A stretch of DNA of 64,000 bases from Avena insularis (GCA_023614405.1 CM042692.1:122567503-122631502); one strand, 5' to 3'. Shown: positions 33,741 to 44,754, numbered from the stretch's first letter. Numbers and translations: made by a program. Notes: a model not told the origin generated them from the sequence alone.

Positions 33741-34200
33741 CCTTCACAAAATGACCTATCTCATTCGAGGTTTCTTGGCTTTCGGGTCAAATGACCAATG
33801 TTATGGCTAGAATCAAGGCATAGTTTGTGATAATATGGCCATATTGTGCATACATGTGCATCATGGCATGGCAAACAATGTTGCAAGAGGAAGTTTTCCT
33901 TTTTATCGCACCAAAAAGGCATTTTCCATTTTCCGAGCATAAAAACGGACGGTTTTGTGAAGCAACCACCAAATGGCTAATTCAAAAAACCACCACCACA
34001 TTTTACAAAAATACTAGACCACATTATATGGACAATGTACCAACAGGGGATCTGAAACCTTTCCGTCCACCTCTGGTGAAAAAGACAAATTCCTGCCGAA
34101 TCGGTAGGAAGTGGGTTAGATATGAACTACAGGTACATGATACGATACTCATGATTGTTTACAAAAATCATTTTTAGGTTCACAATATGCTATTTTATCA
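33741..34200 (-). repeat. Inverted, diverged copy of the H tandem unit
   Basis: This is the reverse complement of the H unit: for example CCTTCACAAAATGACCTATC at 33741 against 27181-27200, and CATTTTTAGGTTCACAATATG near 34170-34190 against 27420-27440. It is more diverged than the three H copies are from one another. It lies 3' of the 33055 ORF. Confidence 0.75.
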
Positions 34201-34601
34201 AAAATCCAATGCCAGTTGAGCGAGGCTTTGTCAGATTCAAGTGTATACAAAAGATGCGGCATTTAAATATCCAATCAATTCAAAAATGTTAATACAAAAT
34301 AAAATATGATTTGCTCTAATAAAATAGGGTTAGATTCCTTTTTAGATGCTTAATATTTCTTATGTTCAAAGTTTTAGGATTTGACAATTTATTTTTGTTT
34401 GAATTGAATAATCAAAATTTATATGTAAGTGTTTTAATTATTTTGAAAATTTTCATCTAAAGTAAATATAAAATATTTTTACATGAATGGATAGATATTA
34501 TTTTTCTGAAAATTATGATATATTATTCATATTTTTCTGAGTTGAAATGAATAAGATATGAATTTTCTAAATTCATATCCTATTTTTTGAATTATAAATG
34601 C
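34201..34601. other. AT-rich DNA, no gene
   Basis: Part of it (about 34485-34570, ATGGATAGATATTATTTTTC) resembles H at 28725-28800 in direct orientation, so it is CACTA-derived. Nothing else is visible. Confidence 0.45.
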
Positions 34602-34636
34602 CCCCACCCCTTTAATGCATGAAATAAATGTCCCCC

Positions 34637-34730
34637 CTTTAACACCGGTTCCAGCGATGAACCGGTGTTAAAGAAAGCGCATTATTCGCTCCTTTAACAC
34701 CGGTTCCAGCCACGAACCGGTGTTAAAGGG
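34637..34730. repeat. Left hairpins of J (CTTTAACACCGGTT)
   Basis: Two inverted repeats: 34637-34673 and 34691-34730. Each has arms CTTTAACACCGGTT and AACCGGTGTTAAAG with a 9- to 12-nt loop. Confidence 0.8.
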
Positions 34731-34739
34731 GGGGTTATA

Positions 34740-35075
34740 ACGCGCGCCTTCCCCTTCCTTCTTCCCCCTAGCCAGATCGAAAGCGTGCGCGCAGAGAAAA
34801 GTAGAGGAGAGCCGGCACCGCCCATCGCTGCCGCCGTCAGCTCGCTGTCGCCATCCATGGAGCGCTGCCGCTTCTCCTGAGCCGTCATTGTCAGCTGACG
34901 CCAGGCCAGCACTGTCTGCCATCACACGCCGTCGGCGCCGCCACTTCGCCGCCGGATCCACTGCGGCCAACATCAAGCCTCCGCCAACTCGGAGCCGCCG
35001 CCAACCTCAAGGCCCACGCATCACGCCCGCTGACCCCGTTCGCGAGAGTTGCCGCCACCGGCGGTGAGAGCTCTC
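34740..35075 (+). other. GC-rich leader of J, possibly a first exon
   Basis: A stretch rich in GCC/CGCC triplets rises sharply in GC against its flanks and ends at GGCGGTGAGAG (donor-like GTGAGA at 35063), followed by an AT-rich intron-like segment. No long ORF on the + strand. It could be the 5' leader of the J transcript or a captured exon. Confidence 0.35.
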
Positions 35076-35204
35076 TGTTTGTGTTTTGGAGATATTGGAT
35101 ATTGGTGATAAATGTTATTTGTGTGTATATTGGATAAATGTTGCATATATGTATATATATATTGTTGTGTATGAATAATTTTATTTGTGTGTAATTGCAT
35201 ATAT

Positions 35205-35270
35205 ATATTGTTGCATATATGTTGTATATATTGTTGCATATATGTTGTATATATTGTTGCATATATGTAT
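35205..35270. repeat. 23-bp tandem repeat, GTTGCATATATGTTGTATAT type
   Basis: About 2.6 copies in AT-rich, intron-like DNA. Confidence 0.6.
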
Positions 35271-35341
35271 ATAATTAGTTATTAGTATTTTATAATTGTG
35301 TAGTTTAGTGTGTATTATTAGTAGTTTAGTGTTAGTATTAG

Positions 35342-35518
35342 TTTAGGGTTTATTTAGTTTAGGGTTATTAGTTTAGGGTTTATTTAGTTTAGGGTTATTA
35401 GTTTAGGGTTATTTATTTAGTTTAGGGTTATTTAGTTTAGGGTTATTTATTTAGTGTAGTTTAGTGTATTTAGTTTAGGGTTATTTAGTGTATTTTATAG
35501 TTAGTATTAGTTTAGGGT
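35342..35518. repeat. Degenerate repeat with nine TTTAGGG motifs
   Basis: Units such as TAGTTTAGGGTTATT carry the plant telomere heptamer nine times in 177 bp, but spaced by 8-40 bp rather than in tandem. It is probably a minisatellite in an intron of J, not a telomere relic. Confidence 0.6.
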
Positions 35519-36239
35519 CGTCACCTCGCTGCAAGCGCGCCGCTGGTCGCCGTTAATCGCCTCCCGGTGACCCCTAGGTAGTGGTGCCGCCTGCTTTTAG
35601 GTAGGCCGATCACGCCGAGGCGAACCCGCTACCTCGCGCCTAGGTCGCTCTCCAAGACCGCCACCGCTCGAGCATCCTCCCAGCCACTGTAGCTAGCCCT
35701 CTCATATGCATCCGGATTTCTCGAATTAGGGTTTGGACCCCTCGGAACTCGTTTAAAATGATCAAGCATCCTTAGGGTTTTAATTTCATTTGTGTATTTA
35801 TTTGTGTATTTTTGTATGAATAATATGTATATTTGTGTATGAATCCAAGTCCACTTGAATGTTTACTCTCTTACTCTAGATAATATTATTGTTTTAGAAA
35901 CTATGGATCCACTTAGTAGAAACCTTGAAGAAGAAAAATAATGGAGAACATTATCGATGAGGACACCTCACAATATCTGAACTTGAGGGACATGATGACA
36001 GCTCAAGTAGTCATGGAGAAGATGAAGACTCCGAACGCATAATTTAGTGATTACAAAGTCCGACGAGGTATATGCATTGATTAAGCCTCTGTGACTTCCA
36101 CCAACAATCTTCTTCTACATGTATTAATTAACGCTTCTTTCTTCTTTTAGCCCTCGGATCGACCAGCCAGCAACCATCTTCTTCTATGAAAAGAGCAAGC
36201 GAGGCGCGAGCCATCGGTTGAAAGATCGCAAAGTTCATG
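35519..36239 (+). other. Leader region of J before ORF2, no clear gene
   Basis: A GC-rich piece (35519-35700) is followed by AT-rich DNA. A possible ATG-led acidic exon starts near 35903 (ATGGATCCACTTAG) and runs in broken frames. No domain is recognisable. Confidence 0.3.
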
Positions 36240-39200
36240 ATCGGCGGTCCGTATTGATGGCAGGCCGATGGAGCCCAAGAAGGCTGCGAGAAAAATTTGT
36301 ACGTCAGTGGAGTTCTTGTTAGGGACCAAATCCCAATCATAATTGAATATTGGAATAAGCCAAAGAAGGGCGGTACCTTTGTCGATAAAAGATCCAAAGA
36401 AACGCTTTGAATTATGTTGGTAAATTTCACCCTTCCGCCAGAGGAGGATGAAAACAAACCGTTATAAAGGAAAAGGTCAAAGAGTGGACTCTAAAGAAGA
36501 TGGTCGACGCTTTCCAGAATCGGAAGACAAAATTGAACAAATTTGTCAAAGCTCATGAGACTCAGATTTCAAGACGCATATTATGCGAAGATAAGACCTC
36601 ACCGGGCGAATTTGTGGCATACAAGGAAGGTGCTATAGCTACAAAGAGGTCGAAACCAATATGCTAAATGTCCAAGAAGGAATATCACCAGAGGAGGGTC
36701 GTGACTACATATCTCGAGGCCTAAGTGGGAGGAAGCTGAGAAGGCCCTGCGCGACAGAGGGATCACACCCCAGACACATGGGTGGGACCTACGTGCAAAG
36801 ACTTGGTTTTACGGAATCGGGGCAAGGTTGGACTTAGAAACAGGATTGTGTATCTTCCCAACCCTCCTTGCCAAACGATCTTTGAACTCATCACGGCATA
36901 CGAGGAAACAGCCGACAGGACCTTCCATCCCGACAGAGAGAATGACCAGCTCACACGCGCCATTGGTAAAAAAGAACACCCTGGACATGCACGAGGCACA
37001 GGGGGTATGACGTGGAAGGATGGGTTTGCCGAGTGGATCGACTCTTACAGATAGCGCGGCAGAAAAGAAAAAGAGCGTACAGAGCGGATGACACAGATAG
37101 AACATGCACTTGTGGCGCAGCGCAAGTGAATGCACAACAGAGCCATCAAGCTACCGCCCATCTCAGCGGCACGAAGAGCCTGCATTGGAAGCGCCGACTG
37201 CACTCAGCGGAAAAGCAGCATGGCTTCCACGGAGAACATGACTCAACATGCTTGAAATGGCGGGTCCTCGATACCCCGTGGATGAGATCACGGAGAGCGA
37301 ACACGCTGAGCTGCATGTGAGATTAATGGGCTTATCCATTAAGGTGGCTGTCGGGTATGCCTTACCTCCTGTAGCTGGTGGAACTTACCACTGCCGACCG
37401 ATTCCAGATGGCTATGCTATTGTCGGGGTGGATGAGGTTGTGAAGGAATATGAGGAAGCACAGCTTGACCATGCTACAAGTGAAGGGGAAACTCAACTCA
37501 AATTTGCAGTGAAAACAACCATTCTTTGGAAGAAGGAACACATCGTGCTTCCAAATTGGAGGCCACTGGCACCCCCATGCCCGCAGCCTGAGCCGCTTCA
37601 CTGCCTCTGCTGGCAGCCATCTCCGCGCTTGACCATCTCCGGCGGCAGCCATCTCCGGCGCTTCAGCCATCTCCTCAACAGAAGCGGAAGAGCACTGCCA
37701 CGAAGAGCATCACTAGCACTGCCACAAAGAGTTCAAAAAACTACATCCCGCAGCCTTCCGCCAAGCCATTGCCGGTTTTACTGTGGAATCGCAGCGACGA
37801 GGAGACCAATAGGATCTCGGAAGAAGAGGTCAAGAAATTCTTTGCACCTAGACGGGCCGAGCCAAAGGAGAAAATAGATCCGGCGGTGGTGGAAAAGTTT
37901 TACAAAAATCTTTTGAAACCTGAAACCCCACTTGTGCCGGACTACGAGCGCCAGATTTTGAAGGCGGATGCAAGGCGTCGTAGGGAGACTGAAAGTAGCA
38001 GTCGTGCGGCACCCTAGAAAACAGTTCCCATGCTCGGAGAGCAGGAAAACCAATCATGCGCCCCGCTCCAAGTGTTCGACACACGGGACGCTCCTCCCGT
38101 AAATGATTACGAGGCAGAGCTACAAAGAAAGGCCAATGAGATGGGGATGACTTACATTGCATACTTGAACATCATGGGAGACAACTTGCCCAAATGCGAT
38201 GCCAACCCCATACAGCCATGGAAGTATGGGAAGAATCTCGTCAAGAAAGAGGAGCTCAAGAATCTACCAATAAAGATGCGAAGATTGCACAAGTGGTACC
38301 TTGATTTCTGCAAGACGAGAAAGGAAGAATGGATCACGACGCATATAAGAGATGAGATTTTCTTGTGCGGAGACGACGAGATCGACTTCAACATTCAAGA
38401 CTTGCATTTTCTATTCAATCAGAAGGAACTCGACAAAGCTGCCATCAGCCTTTATTGTGTGTAAGTACTATTTTTGTATTTTCTATCTCATCTCATTCAC
38501 TTCATTAATTGCATGTATATATATGCTCACCATATATGTATATACTATTATGCAGGAAAAAGGTTATGGAATGCATGAAAGGAGGACCTTTTTACATTGG
38601 GTTTGTTGACCCAAATAGAGTTCATGAAGAAGTGGTAAGAACCAAACCCGCAAATGTAAGATTTATTGCTAAGGTATTTACTGAGACAACAAACCAAAAG
38701 GGAAATACTATTGCCTTACAACTTCTCGTGAGTAATCGTTACCTCTCTTGTACACATTCTGTTTCGCTTACTCGATATTAAGTGTAACTGATGATGAGTT
38801 ATGCGTGCGTAGGTTCCACTTTATTCTTCTAGTCATTCAACTGACTCAGAAAAGTCCTTGTCATGGACTCAATTTAAAAGAAAACGAGCTATAGGCAGAC
38901 TTTAGAGAGATGCTCCAGAGGTAATTTCAATCATATTATCGCACTAGATCGGCAACTTTCGTGACAAGAATTAATTAATTACTCCTTTATCCATTTTCTT
39001 TGCCAGACAGGGTTTGGAAAAGGTGCACGGGCAGGGCCATGGGTGAATGGTCAGAAGAACTAAAATTTGTAGACCAAAATGTAAGTAATACTAGCTAGCT
39101 AGGTCTGCGTATCTCTTTGATTCTGCTTCCAATTCCATTATATCATGCTTTATTGATTATTATTTTGATTGAACTCTCTATTCTCGTAAAGTGCGCGCAT

Positions 39201-39527
39201 CAGGGACACGGCAATAACTTATGTGGATACTATGTTTGCGAGTTCATTCGCAACACGATATGTGCGATGGGCCAAGCCGCACTAGAACAACTTAGAGTAA
39301 GTAAACAAAGTACACAACATTATTTTATTACCATCAATTGTGTTGAGTTTTATTCTTATATATATATATATATTGACCCCATTCTTCATATATATTCAGA
39401 TCGAACGGATGCGGGACCAACTCCTAACATTTGACCGCATACGAGCCATTCAAGAGGAATTGGCGGGGTTCATACTTGATGAGGTCGTCACGCCTGGCGG
39501 AGAACTCTTTAGATATCCACCAAAATG
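36240..39527 (+). pseudogene. CACTA ORF2 with Ulp1-type protease end, spliced, inactivated
   Basis: The order follows the second gene of grass CACTA elements. First come YVSGVLVRDQIPIIIEYW (36302-36355) and VNFTLPPEEDENKP; then the Transposase_24-like part DRENDQLTRAIGKKEHPG (about 36930-36985) and MTWKDGFAEW; then a DUF8039-like domain (YPVDEITESEHAELH; GTYHCRPIPDGYAIVGVDEV); then a charged linker and LPIKMRRLHKWYLDF. GT-AG introns can be read: exon to 38460, then 38556-38727, one from 38813, then one holding GNNLCGYYVCEFIR (about 39205-39297), and the last 39400-39527 ending FRYPPK. The CGYYVC block carries the Cys of a C48 (Ulp1) protease; the His/Asp part before it is degenerate. Frameshifts in the 5' half and a TAG at 38015 inactivate it. 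Confidence 0.75.
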
Positions 39528-39832
39528 AACGTTGTATATATGCTTGAACGTGTTTGTCTTGTACTTGATGCTTCAACGTTTACGGAGAATACCACACAAT
39601 GACGATGTTGTGTATAATAATAGTTGCTTAATTATTCATGTACTCGTATGTACCGATGACGATGTATGTGTATATCGCTCCTGATCGATTCCCCCTCTCC
39701 CCCTCCCCGTCCCCGCCACGTCGCAGAAATACGCCCAGAACGGGGCAGGGGCAGAACTCTGCCGCGGCAGAGATTTAGGCCGTTTTCCTGCCGCGGCAGA
39801 GATTTATCTCCTTTTCCTGCTGCGGCACAGAA
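39528..39832. other. 3' flank of ORF2 in J, no gene
   Basis: Contains two copies of CTGCCGCGGCAGAGATTTA (about 39759 and 39789), each with the perfect palindrome CTGCCGCGGCAG. Confidence 0.5.
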
Positions 39833-40041
39833 CCTTTAACACCGGTTCGTGTTACGAACCGGTGTTAAAGGGGGGCCCTGAGCCCTGCGGCAGCCCCACG
39901 TGCGCCACCCTTTAACACCGGTTCGTATAAGAACCGGCGTTAAAGGGGGGGCCCCTCTAACACCGAACCCTCAACAGCGGTTCTACAACCGCTGTTAGAG
40001 GGCCCTCCAAACCGGTGTTAGAGGGGGGGTGTGCACTAGTG
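39833..40041. repeat. Right hairpins and terminus of J
   Basis: Hairpins at 39833-39870 and 39909-39947 (CTTTAACACCGGTTCG type) and 39968-40003 (CTCTAACAGCGGTT type, inverted), then a half-site and the terminal CACTAGTG at 40034-40041. Confidence 0.75.
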
Positions 40042-40706
40042 CCGGTTGCGCAATCAGGACTAAAGCTCCCCAACCCCTAGTCCTGGTTGTACCACGAACC
40101 GAGACTAAAGACCTTCCACGTGGTTGTGGTCGCGTGCTGAGGCTGGAGGACCCTTTAGTCCCGGTTGGTAAAGGTCCGGTTGAAGTTTTTAAATTTTTTC
40201 GAAAAAAGTTTCTATTTTTTTCATTTTTTTTGAATTTCAAAGTTTTAGATTTTTGAATTGTTTGACAGTTTAATCTCTAATAACCCTCTTCTCATGTCAA
40301 AGTGCATACTTATGGTCAAACTTTTCGGTCGGTCACCTATCCTCGCACTGCTCCACCATCAGCACGCTTAACTTTTGAGTTCCTTCCAAATTAGCTTTTA
40401 AGACTGTGCTCATAACTTCTTGATAAAAGTATGCTATCAATTCTATTAATCTTAAACTTTGATAACACTTGATTTTATTTTTTAGACGTTCGTTTTACGT
40501 GGGTGGGAGGGGGCATGAGAGGAAAAAAATATAAGTTTACTATTGTATACATTTAGTCACGGTTGATATCTCCAACCGGGACTAAAGTTGACTGGCCCCG
40601 TAGCTATTGAAACCGGGACTAATGATAACATTAGTCCCGGCCCCAAACACGACCAGGACTTAAGCTCATGTTAGCTCTGGACGAAAGGCCTATTTTTTTA
40701 CTAGTG
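40034..40706. mobile_element. Small non-autonomous CACTA element K
   Basis: The ends are CACTAGTGCCGG on the left and CACTAGTAAAAA in inverted sense on the right. GGGACTAAAG / CTTTAGTCCC motifs repeat in both orientations near the ends. A block inside (GGTCAAACTTTTCGGTCGGTC, about 40314) also occurs in H (about 26236). There is no ORF. The 3-bp flanks (GTG and TAT) do not match, so the left border may coincide with the end of J. Confidence 0.6.
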
Positions 40707-41854
40707 TATTAACATACTTTCACTACGAAACCGATAACATAAACTAGTATCGCATGTTACTATTCTAAGTTATTCTCGAGTGTACCCAGCCGTATACGCA
40801 GCGCAAATCCTAGCCAGTCGTCAATATGACGGTTCAAGAACACGCATGTGTTACATAAGCGTATGTTTATTGTAATGACCGGTGAATTAAGGACAAACCG
40901 ATGGATATCAGTCACCATTTGAGAGGAGCTGCAACGAAATTTGAGGGGGACCAAAAGCACACATAACTATATTTGTGGATACTACTCTCTTTCCATATGA
41001 TTGTCTTGGATACCATGTCCTTGTAATCATCTGGTCCATTTCCATGGCATGCAGCTATAGGTGGACTTGTACGTGCGTGCATCGATCATGCATGAATGCC
41101 GCCAAATCCACCTAACGAACAAGCGGCATTCATGCAAGCATGCAAAGCACGTAGCTATCGGTCGATGGATGGATAGATGGAGTGATTGGCAGGTCCAACA
41201 CATTACAGCTCGATCGACAGGAGTCTGTGTTTTGGGGAGAGAATCGATGATGGCCTGGGATACTCTGAACGCATGTTCTCTCTCCTATTTTTGTGCCACA
41301 GTACCTCTGTCCGATTGTCTCTCTTCACATGGTCCATGCATATGCGTATCTCCCTCCAGAGAGAGAGAGAGAGACGGAGAGCGCGCTGTGCGTATGGGCC
41401 ACGAGTATTTACGCGCCATCTCCAGGAAATTAAATGACTTCCCGCACGGCAGCAGGAAAAAAAGCCAAGAAAATTCTGTGCTGCGGACCACCAGCCAGCG
41501 AGCTTAATTTCGGTGAGATAGGTGTGGCATTGATGCATGTCATGATGCTAATTATGGTGCAATGTCGAGTTCCTTAACATTGTGCACCCAACGGTTGCGG
41601 ATAACACTTTACGTTTACAAGACTGTATTTCAGCACAATCAATTCCATACGAACTAGGAAATTAAAATGACAAACCGATGTCCAATTTGTTATTCTACCC
41701 GTCTTCTTCGTCTTCATGAGATCAACGTTGAATGTGTCCTTCTAAAATTTAATCTATTTAATTTTGAAGTTTAACTATAACATTTGGAGTGTTCTCTACG
41801 AATAGTTCTTTTACTGGAAAATCAATGTATTTGTATCTAATGAATGGCCACACA
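40707..41854. other. No gene recognised
   Basis: Unassigned, low-copy-looking DNA. ORFs at 41061-41507 and nearby overlap in several frames, run through a (GA)n tract (about 41358-41374) and show no domain, so I do not call them. Confidence 0.4.
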
Positions 41855-42563
41855 AGATTCTTGCGTAAATACTACTTGAAAATCCTAGTAAATATAAAAC
41901 TATTCATGTGGTTTCTCAGTAATAAAGTTTTACTAACAAAGGACAATTTAACAAAACTACGTTAGAATGGGTGTCAAAAGTGTTGCTTATGTGACTATGG
42001 AGGCCGTTGAACACCTTTTTCGCTTTTGTCCTTTCGCCCATATTATTTGGCGTATGGTTTTTTTCACATACAACATTACGCCACCATCCAATATTATCAA
42101 TATGTTTGAAAATTTGTTAAGTAAAATTGATAAGAAGAATAAAGCTAGAATACACATTAGAGTTTCAGCTTTATGTTGGGTAATTTGTAAGTGCTGAAAT
42201 AACATCTTTAACAAACAATCAGGTGCAAATTTTTTGCAGGTTATACATACGGCGACGCATTGGATACAACTATGGACATACCTCCTCCCGGGGGATCAGC
42301 GGGAGCCTATGGCTACTGGATGCAGCAACTGCCGATGATTGCACACGACTTCTATTTCCAGACTACTGGATGACGTCACACTAGTAGATTACAAAATGGA
42401 TAACTACTTGTTGCTTTTCATTTTTCGTTGGTTGATACTTATCTTAACCCTTGATGGTCCATGATTGTAATAAACTGAATATTTCAGACCTTGCAATAAA
42501 GAAGGTTGTGTGCATCTATTGATGCAGAGGCCGGGACATAGCTCCCCGTTTTGGAAAAAAAAG
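41855..42563 (+). pseudogene. LINE 3' end with zf-RVT domain and poly(A)
   Basis: The + strand translation gives the C-terminal end of a plant LINE: KLFMWFLSNKVLLTKDNLT (about 41901-41957), then in another frame VEHLFRFCPFAHIIWRMVF (about 42005-42060), the zinc-binding reverse-transcriptase domain (zf-RVT), then FLQVIHTATHWIQLW (about 42233-42278). A 3' tail with CTATTGATGCAGAGGCCGG and an A-run (42553-42563) closes it. Frameshifts are frequent. The 5' end is truncated, as is usual for LINE copies. It is not the same copy as the split LINE, which lies on the other strand and lacks this end. Confidence 0.75.
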
Positions 42564-43017
42564 AACAATTCTTTTGCTGATCACAGGCATGCCTGCGTGT
42601 TTCAATGGAGTTTCATAGAGGCTTGCATTTTGGTGGGATTCAAATCTAAATTTGGTCTGGCACAGTTCCCACACATATTTCATGGAGGTTCTAACAGCTT
42701 CCACCGGCTCTCACATAGCTAGGTTTGTAAGAATTTCAGAAATTCTAATAGAAACATCTAGCTAACTTCTCTTAAACCAGAGCTAAATTTGGTTATGTTT
42801 GCAAATTCTGCTTTAAAACCCTGAATAACCTGTAAATATAACTAAACCAATGACCCACATGAGCTTGGTTAAACCTTTAGAAGCCATAATTATTTATAAA
42901 TTTCAACCTAATCTCGAACACAACAAATTCTTTTAAATCTTCTTAATTTATTGTTTAATTATGAATAAAAATGCATCTTATTTGTTTGACGAGAGGATTG
43001 TGCAATAATATATTAGT
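42564..43017. other. No gene recognised
   Basis: AT-rich unassigned DNA. Nothing supportable. Confidence 0.4.
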
Positions 43018-43432
43018 CCCCTTGGGTGTGAATAGTCCTTTTGAAGCCTAGGTGCCAGGTAGCCCCTTATTTGAAATTTGTTAAAACTCTATTTTCAAAG
43101 CTCGGAAAATTCAAAATAAAAAATATATGGATAAACATAGTTGTCTACTATGCACATACTAAGTCTTGTCAACTTATCTTTTAAGATGTCATCTAGTCAA
43201 AAATGAGGAGTAGAAATGATTTTTTATTCCTTTTCATAGCTGTGATTTTTTCTAGACCAATCCGTAATGTTTTTCAATGAAACCCAATAAATATGTAGAT
43301 TATACATATATGTATACATGCCATTTATTTTATAGATTTTTAAAACTTAGAAATTTCGTTTTTAAATGTTTCAAAATAAAGGGCTACCTAACACCGGAGA
43401 GCTATATCACCGCACTCCCTTGGGTGCCACAG
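43018..43432. mobile_element. Inverted-repeat (MITE-like) element
   Basis: The left arm (CCTAGGTGCCAGGTAGCCCC, about 43048-43067, then TTATTTGAAA) is matched in inverted orientation by the right arm (TTTCAAAATAAAGGGCTACC, about 43368-43387, then TAACACC). The outer parts are also weakly inverted (CCCTTGGGTG on the left, CTCCCTTGGGTGCC on the right is partly direct, partly inverted). No ORF and no clear TSD. A Mutator-type derivative is possible. Confidence 0.4.
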
Positions 43433-43667
43433 ATTAAATCAGTACTACAGTACATATTAATGACCAAGTCAGATTATATAGCAGCACCGAGCCACCGACA
43501 TATCTGCTGCATCGTCCTTTGCATATATGACCTGCAGATCTGGATGGATATGAAGTAACCAATCAGATCCGGAGGTCTAATCTTTGATCGTGCTTTCGTA
43601 CGACCAGGTACTAATACACTTGTACGCATATGTCGAGGTTGGACTCACAAGAGCGACTTCATGTTTC

Positions 43668-43818
43668 AAAATATAAGATGTTTTAGATTTTATGAAGCAA
43701 ATGCATCTACATATCTTTTAGTGTATAGGTTCACTACGAATCTTTACATTAAAAATGTCTAGATACATCCATTCACAAAATCTAAGACATAATTAATTGA
43801 AAGAGAATGGAGGGAGTA
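43668..43818. mobile_element. Stowaway-like MITE, left end eroded
   Basis: The right end GGAGGGAGTA (43809-43818) is the Stowaway terminal sequence CTCCCTCC followed by TA. The left arm (TTTCAAAATATAAGATGTTT, 43668-43687) pairs imperfectly with the right arm near AAATCTAAGACATAATT, but the left CTCCCTCC has been lost. Confidence 0.55.
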
Positions 43819-43897
43819 CTTGTGTGATGCTAAAAGAGAAGAAGATCTCAGTAAATTCATGTTTACAACTGATACATAATTAACTAACAATAACGTC

Positions 43898-44740
43898 GTA
43901 AATTAACCAAACGGCCGATCTAACAGCGGTATTTTCTCTCCTAGCTGCCACCTCTCCTAGACATAGCTGCCACAACACCTCCTCCTCCTCCATAGACGGT
44001 TCCCCCTCCTCTGGCCGGTTTCGCCGGTCGCGAGGGGTGGGGAACCCGATCTATGGGTGGAGTTTTCAGTAAAAGTAGTGTTTTCAGAAGATTAGATTAG
44101 GGTTTTGGTAGACATCTTCTTGATGTCTACGTCAATGGAGATGTCATCGTTCTCAATAAGTGATCTTCGGCCTTTCGTTCGACGACGAGATCTTCCCGGC
44201 GTCAATGATGGTGTTGTAAGATTAAAGTTCTATAGGTACGGTCTTTCAGATCTTGCTCCGTCAGATCGATCTTGGATTTTTTCTCATGGTTACCGCGAGA
44301 AGGATTATCCTTGCAATATTCGTCCCAGGTGCTACGTCCTCGACAATGGAGATTCGTACTCTCGATTCCCCTGCGAAGTCGATCTGGCAGTTCAGTTTCT
44401 TTTCTCTGGAATACTGGTGGTGGTGCTCTTACCGATGTTGTCTGATTACTCTAATGGTTGCGCGCGTGCACGTAGCCTTGGTATTGCGGCTCAAATTAAA
44501 ACTATGGGAGAACCCTTATTAGTATTTACAGGTCTATGGTTTGACATATATGTGATGTTTATTGAGCTGCCTTCAGACAAGTGCAAGATTGTGTCATGGA
44601 AGAAGAAGATTTTGAAGACCTTCGAGATTTATTTATTTTTCTTTTAGACTTTATTTTGTAGTCGTTGAAGATAGTTTATGTATCTCTACCATGTACTATT
44701 TGTTGCTATAAATATATGTGGTATTGATTGTCAAAAAAAA
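43898..44740 (+). mobile_element. Poly(A)-tailed retrosequence with 14-bp target duplication
   Basis: CTAACAATAACGTC at 43884-43897 is repeated exactly at 44741-44754, and the 843-bp insert between them ends in a run of A (44733-44740). That is the mark of LINE-type retroposition. The 5' half is GC-rich (CTCCTCCTCCTCCATAGACG, about 43980) and the 3' end contains ATAAATATATGTGG. It holds an open frame of 180 codons (44105-44647) with no LINE protein motif. It is therefore a non-autonomous LINE-like element or a processed transcript. Confidence 0.8.
44105..44647 (+). CDS. Open 180-codon frame in the retrosequence, doubtful gene
   Basis: The frame runs MVDIFLMSTSMEMSS ... KTFEIYLFFF; a second in-frame ATG at 44123 (MSTSMEMSSFSIS) is equally good. 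It contains FVRRRDLPGVNDGVVRL, a hydrophobic segment (AVQFLFSGILVVVLLPML) and MGEPLLVFTGLWFD. I recognise no domain. An overlapping frame (44253-44522) is also open, so openness here is weak evidence for coding. It could be the residue of a captured mRNA. Confidence 0.25.
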   Translation: MVDIFLMSTSMEMSSFSISDLRPFVRRRDLPGVNDGVVRLKFYRYGLSDLAPSDRSWIFSHGYREKDYPCNIRPRCYVLDNGDSYSRFPCEVDLAVQFLFSGILVVVLLPMLSDYSNGCARARSLGIAAQIKTMGEPLLVFTGLWFDIYVMFIELPSDKCKIVSWKKKILKTFEIYLFFF

Positions 44741-44754
44741 CTAACAATAACGTC

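Larger units (their letters stand above)
34602..40041 (+). mobile_element. CACTA transposon J with an ORF2/Ulp1 pseudogene
   Basis: The right end reads ...GGTGTGCACTAGTG, that is CACTAGTGCACACC in inverted sense. Hairpins built on CTTTAACACCGGTT occur near both ends (34637-34730 and 39833-40041), which is the subterminal pattern of a CACTA element. Between them lies the second CACTA gene (36240-39527). The left CACTA terminus is not visible, so it is truncated or eroded near 34602. Alternatively J and the TNP2 remnant at 29649-32717 were one element and the hairpins at 34637 are internal; orientation of the two genes agrees with that. Confidence 0.65.

Noticed and set aside
35342..35518. Interstitial telomere
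   Set aside because: The heptamers are not in tandem and lie inside a CACTA element.
40965..41507. Possible host gene with overlapping frames
   Set aside because: Three frames are open at once, a (GA)n tract runs through it, and no domain, splice pattern or codon bias supports any of them.
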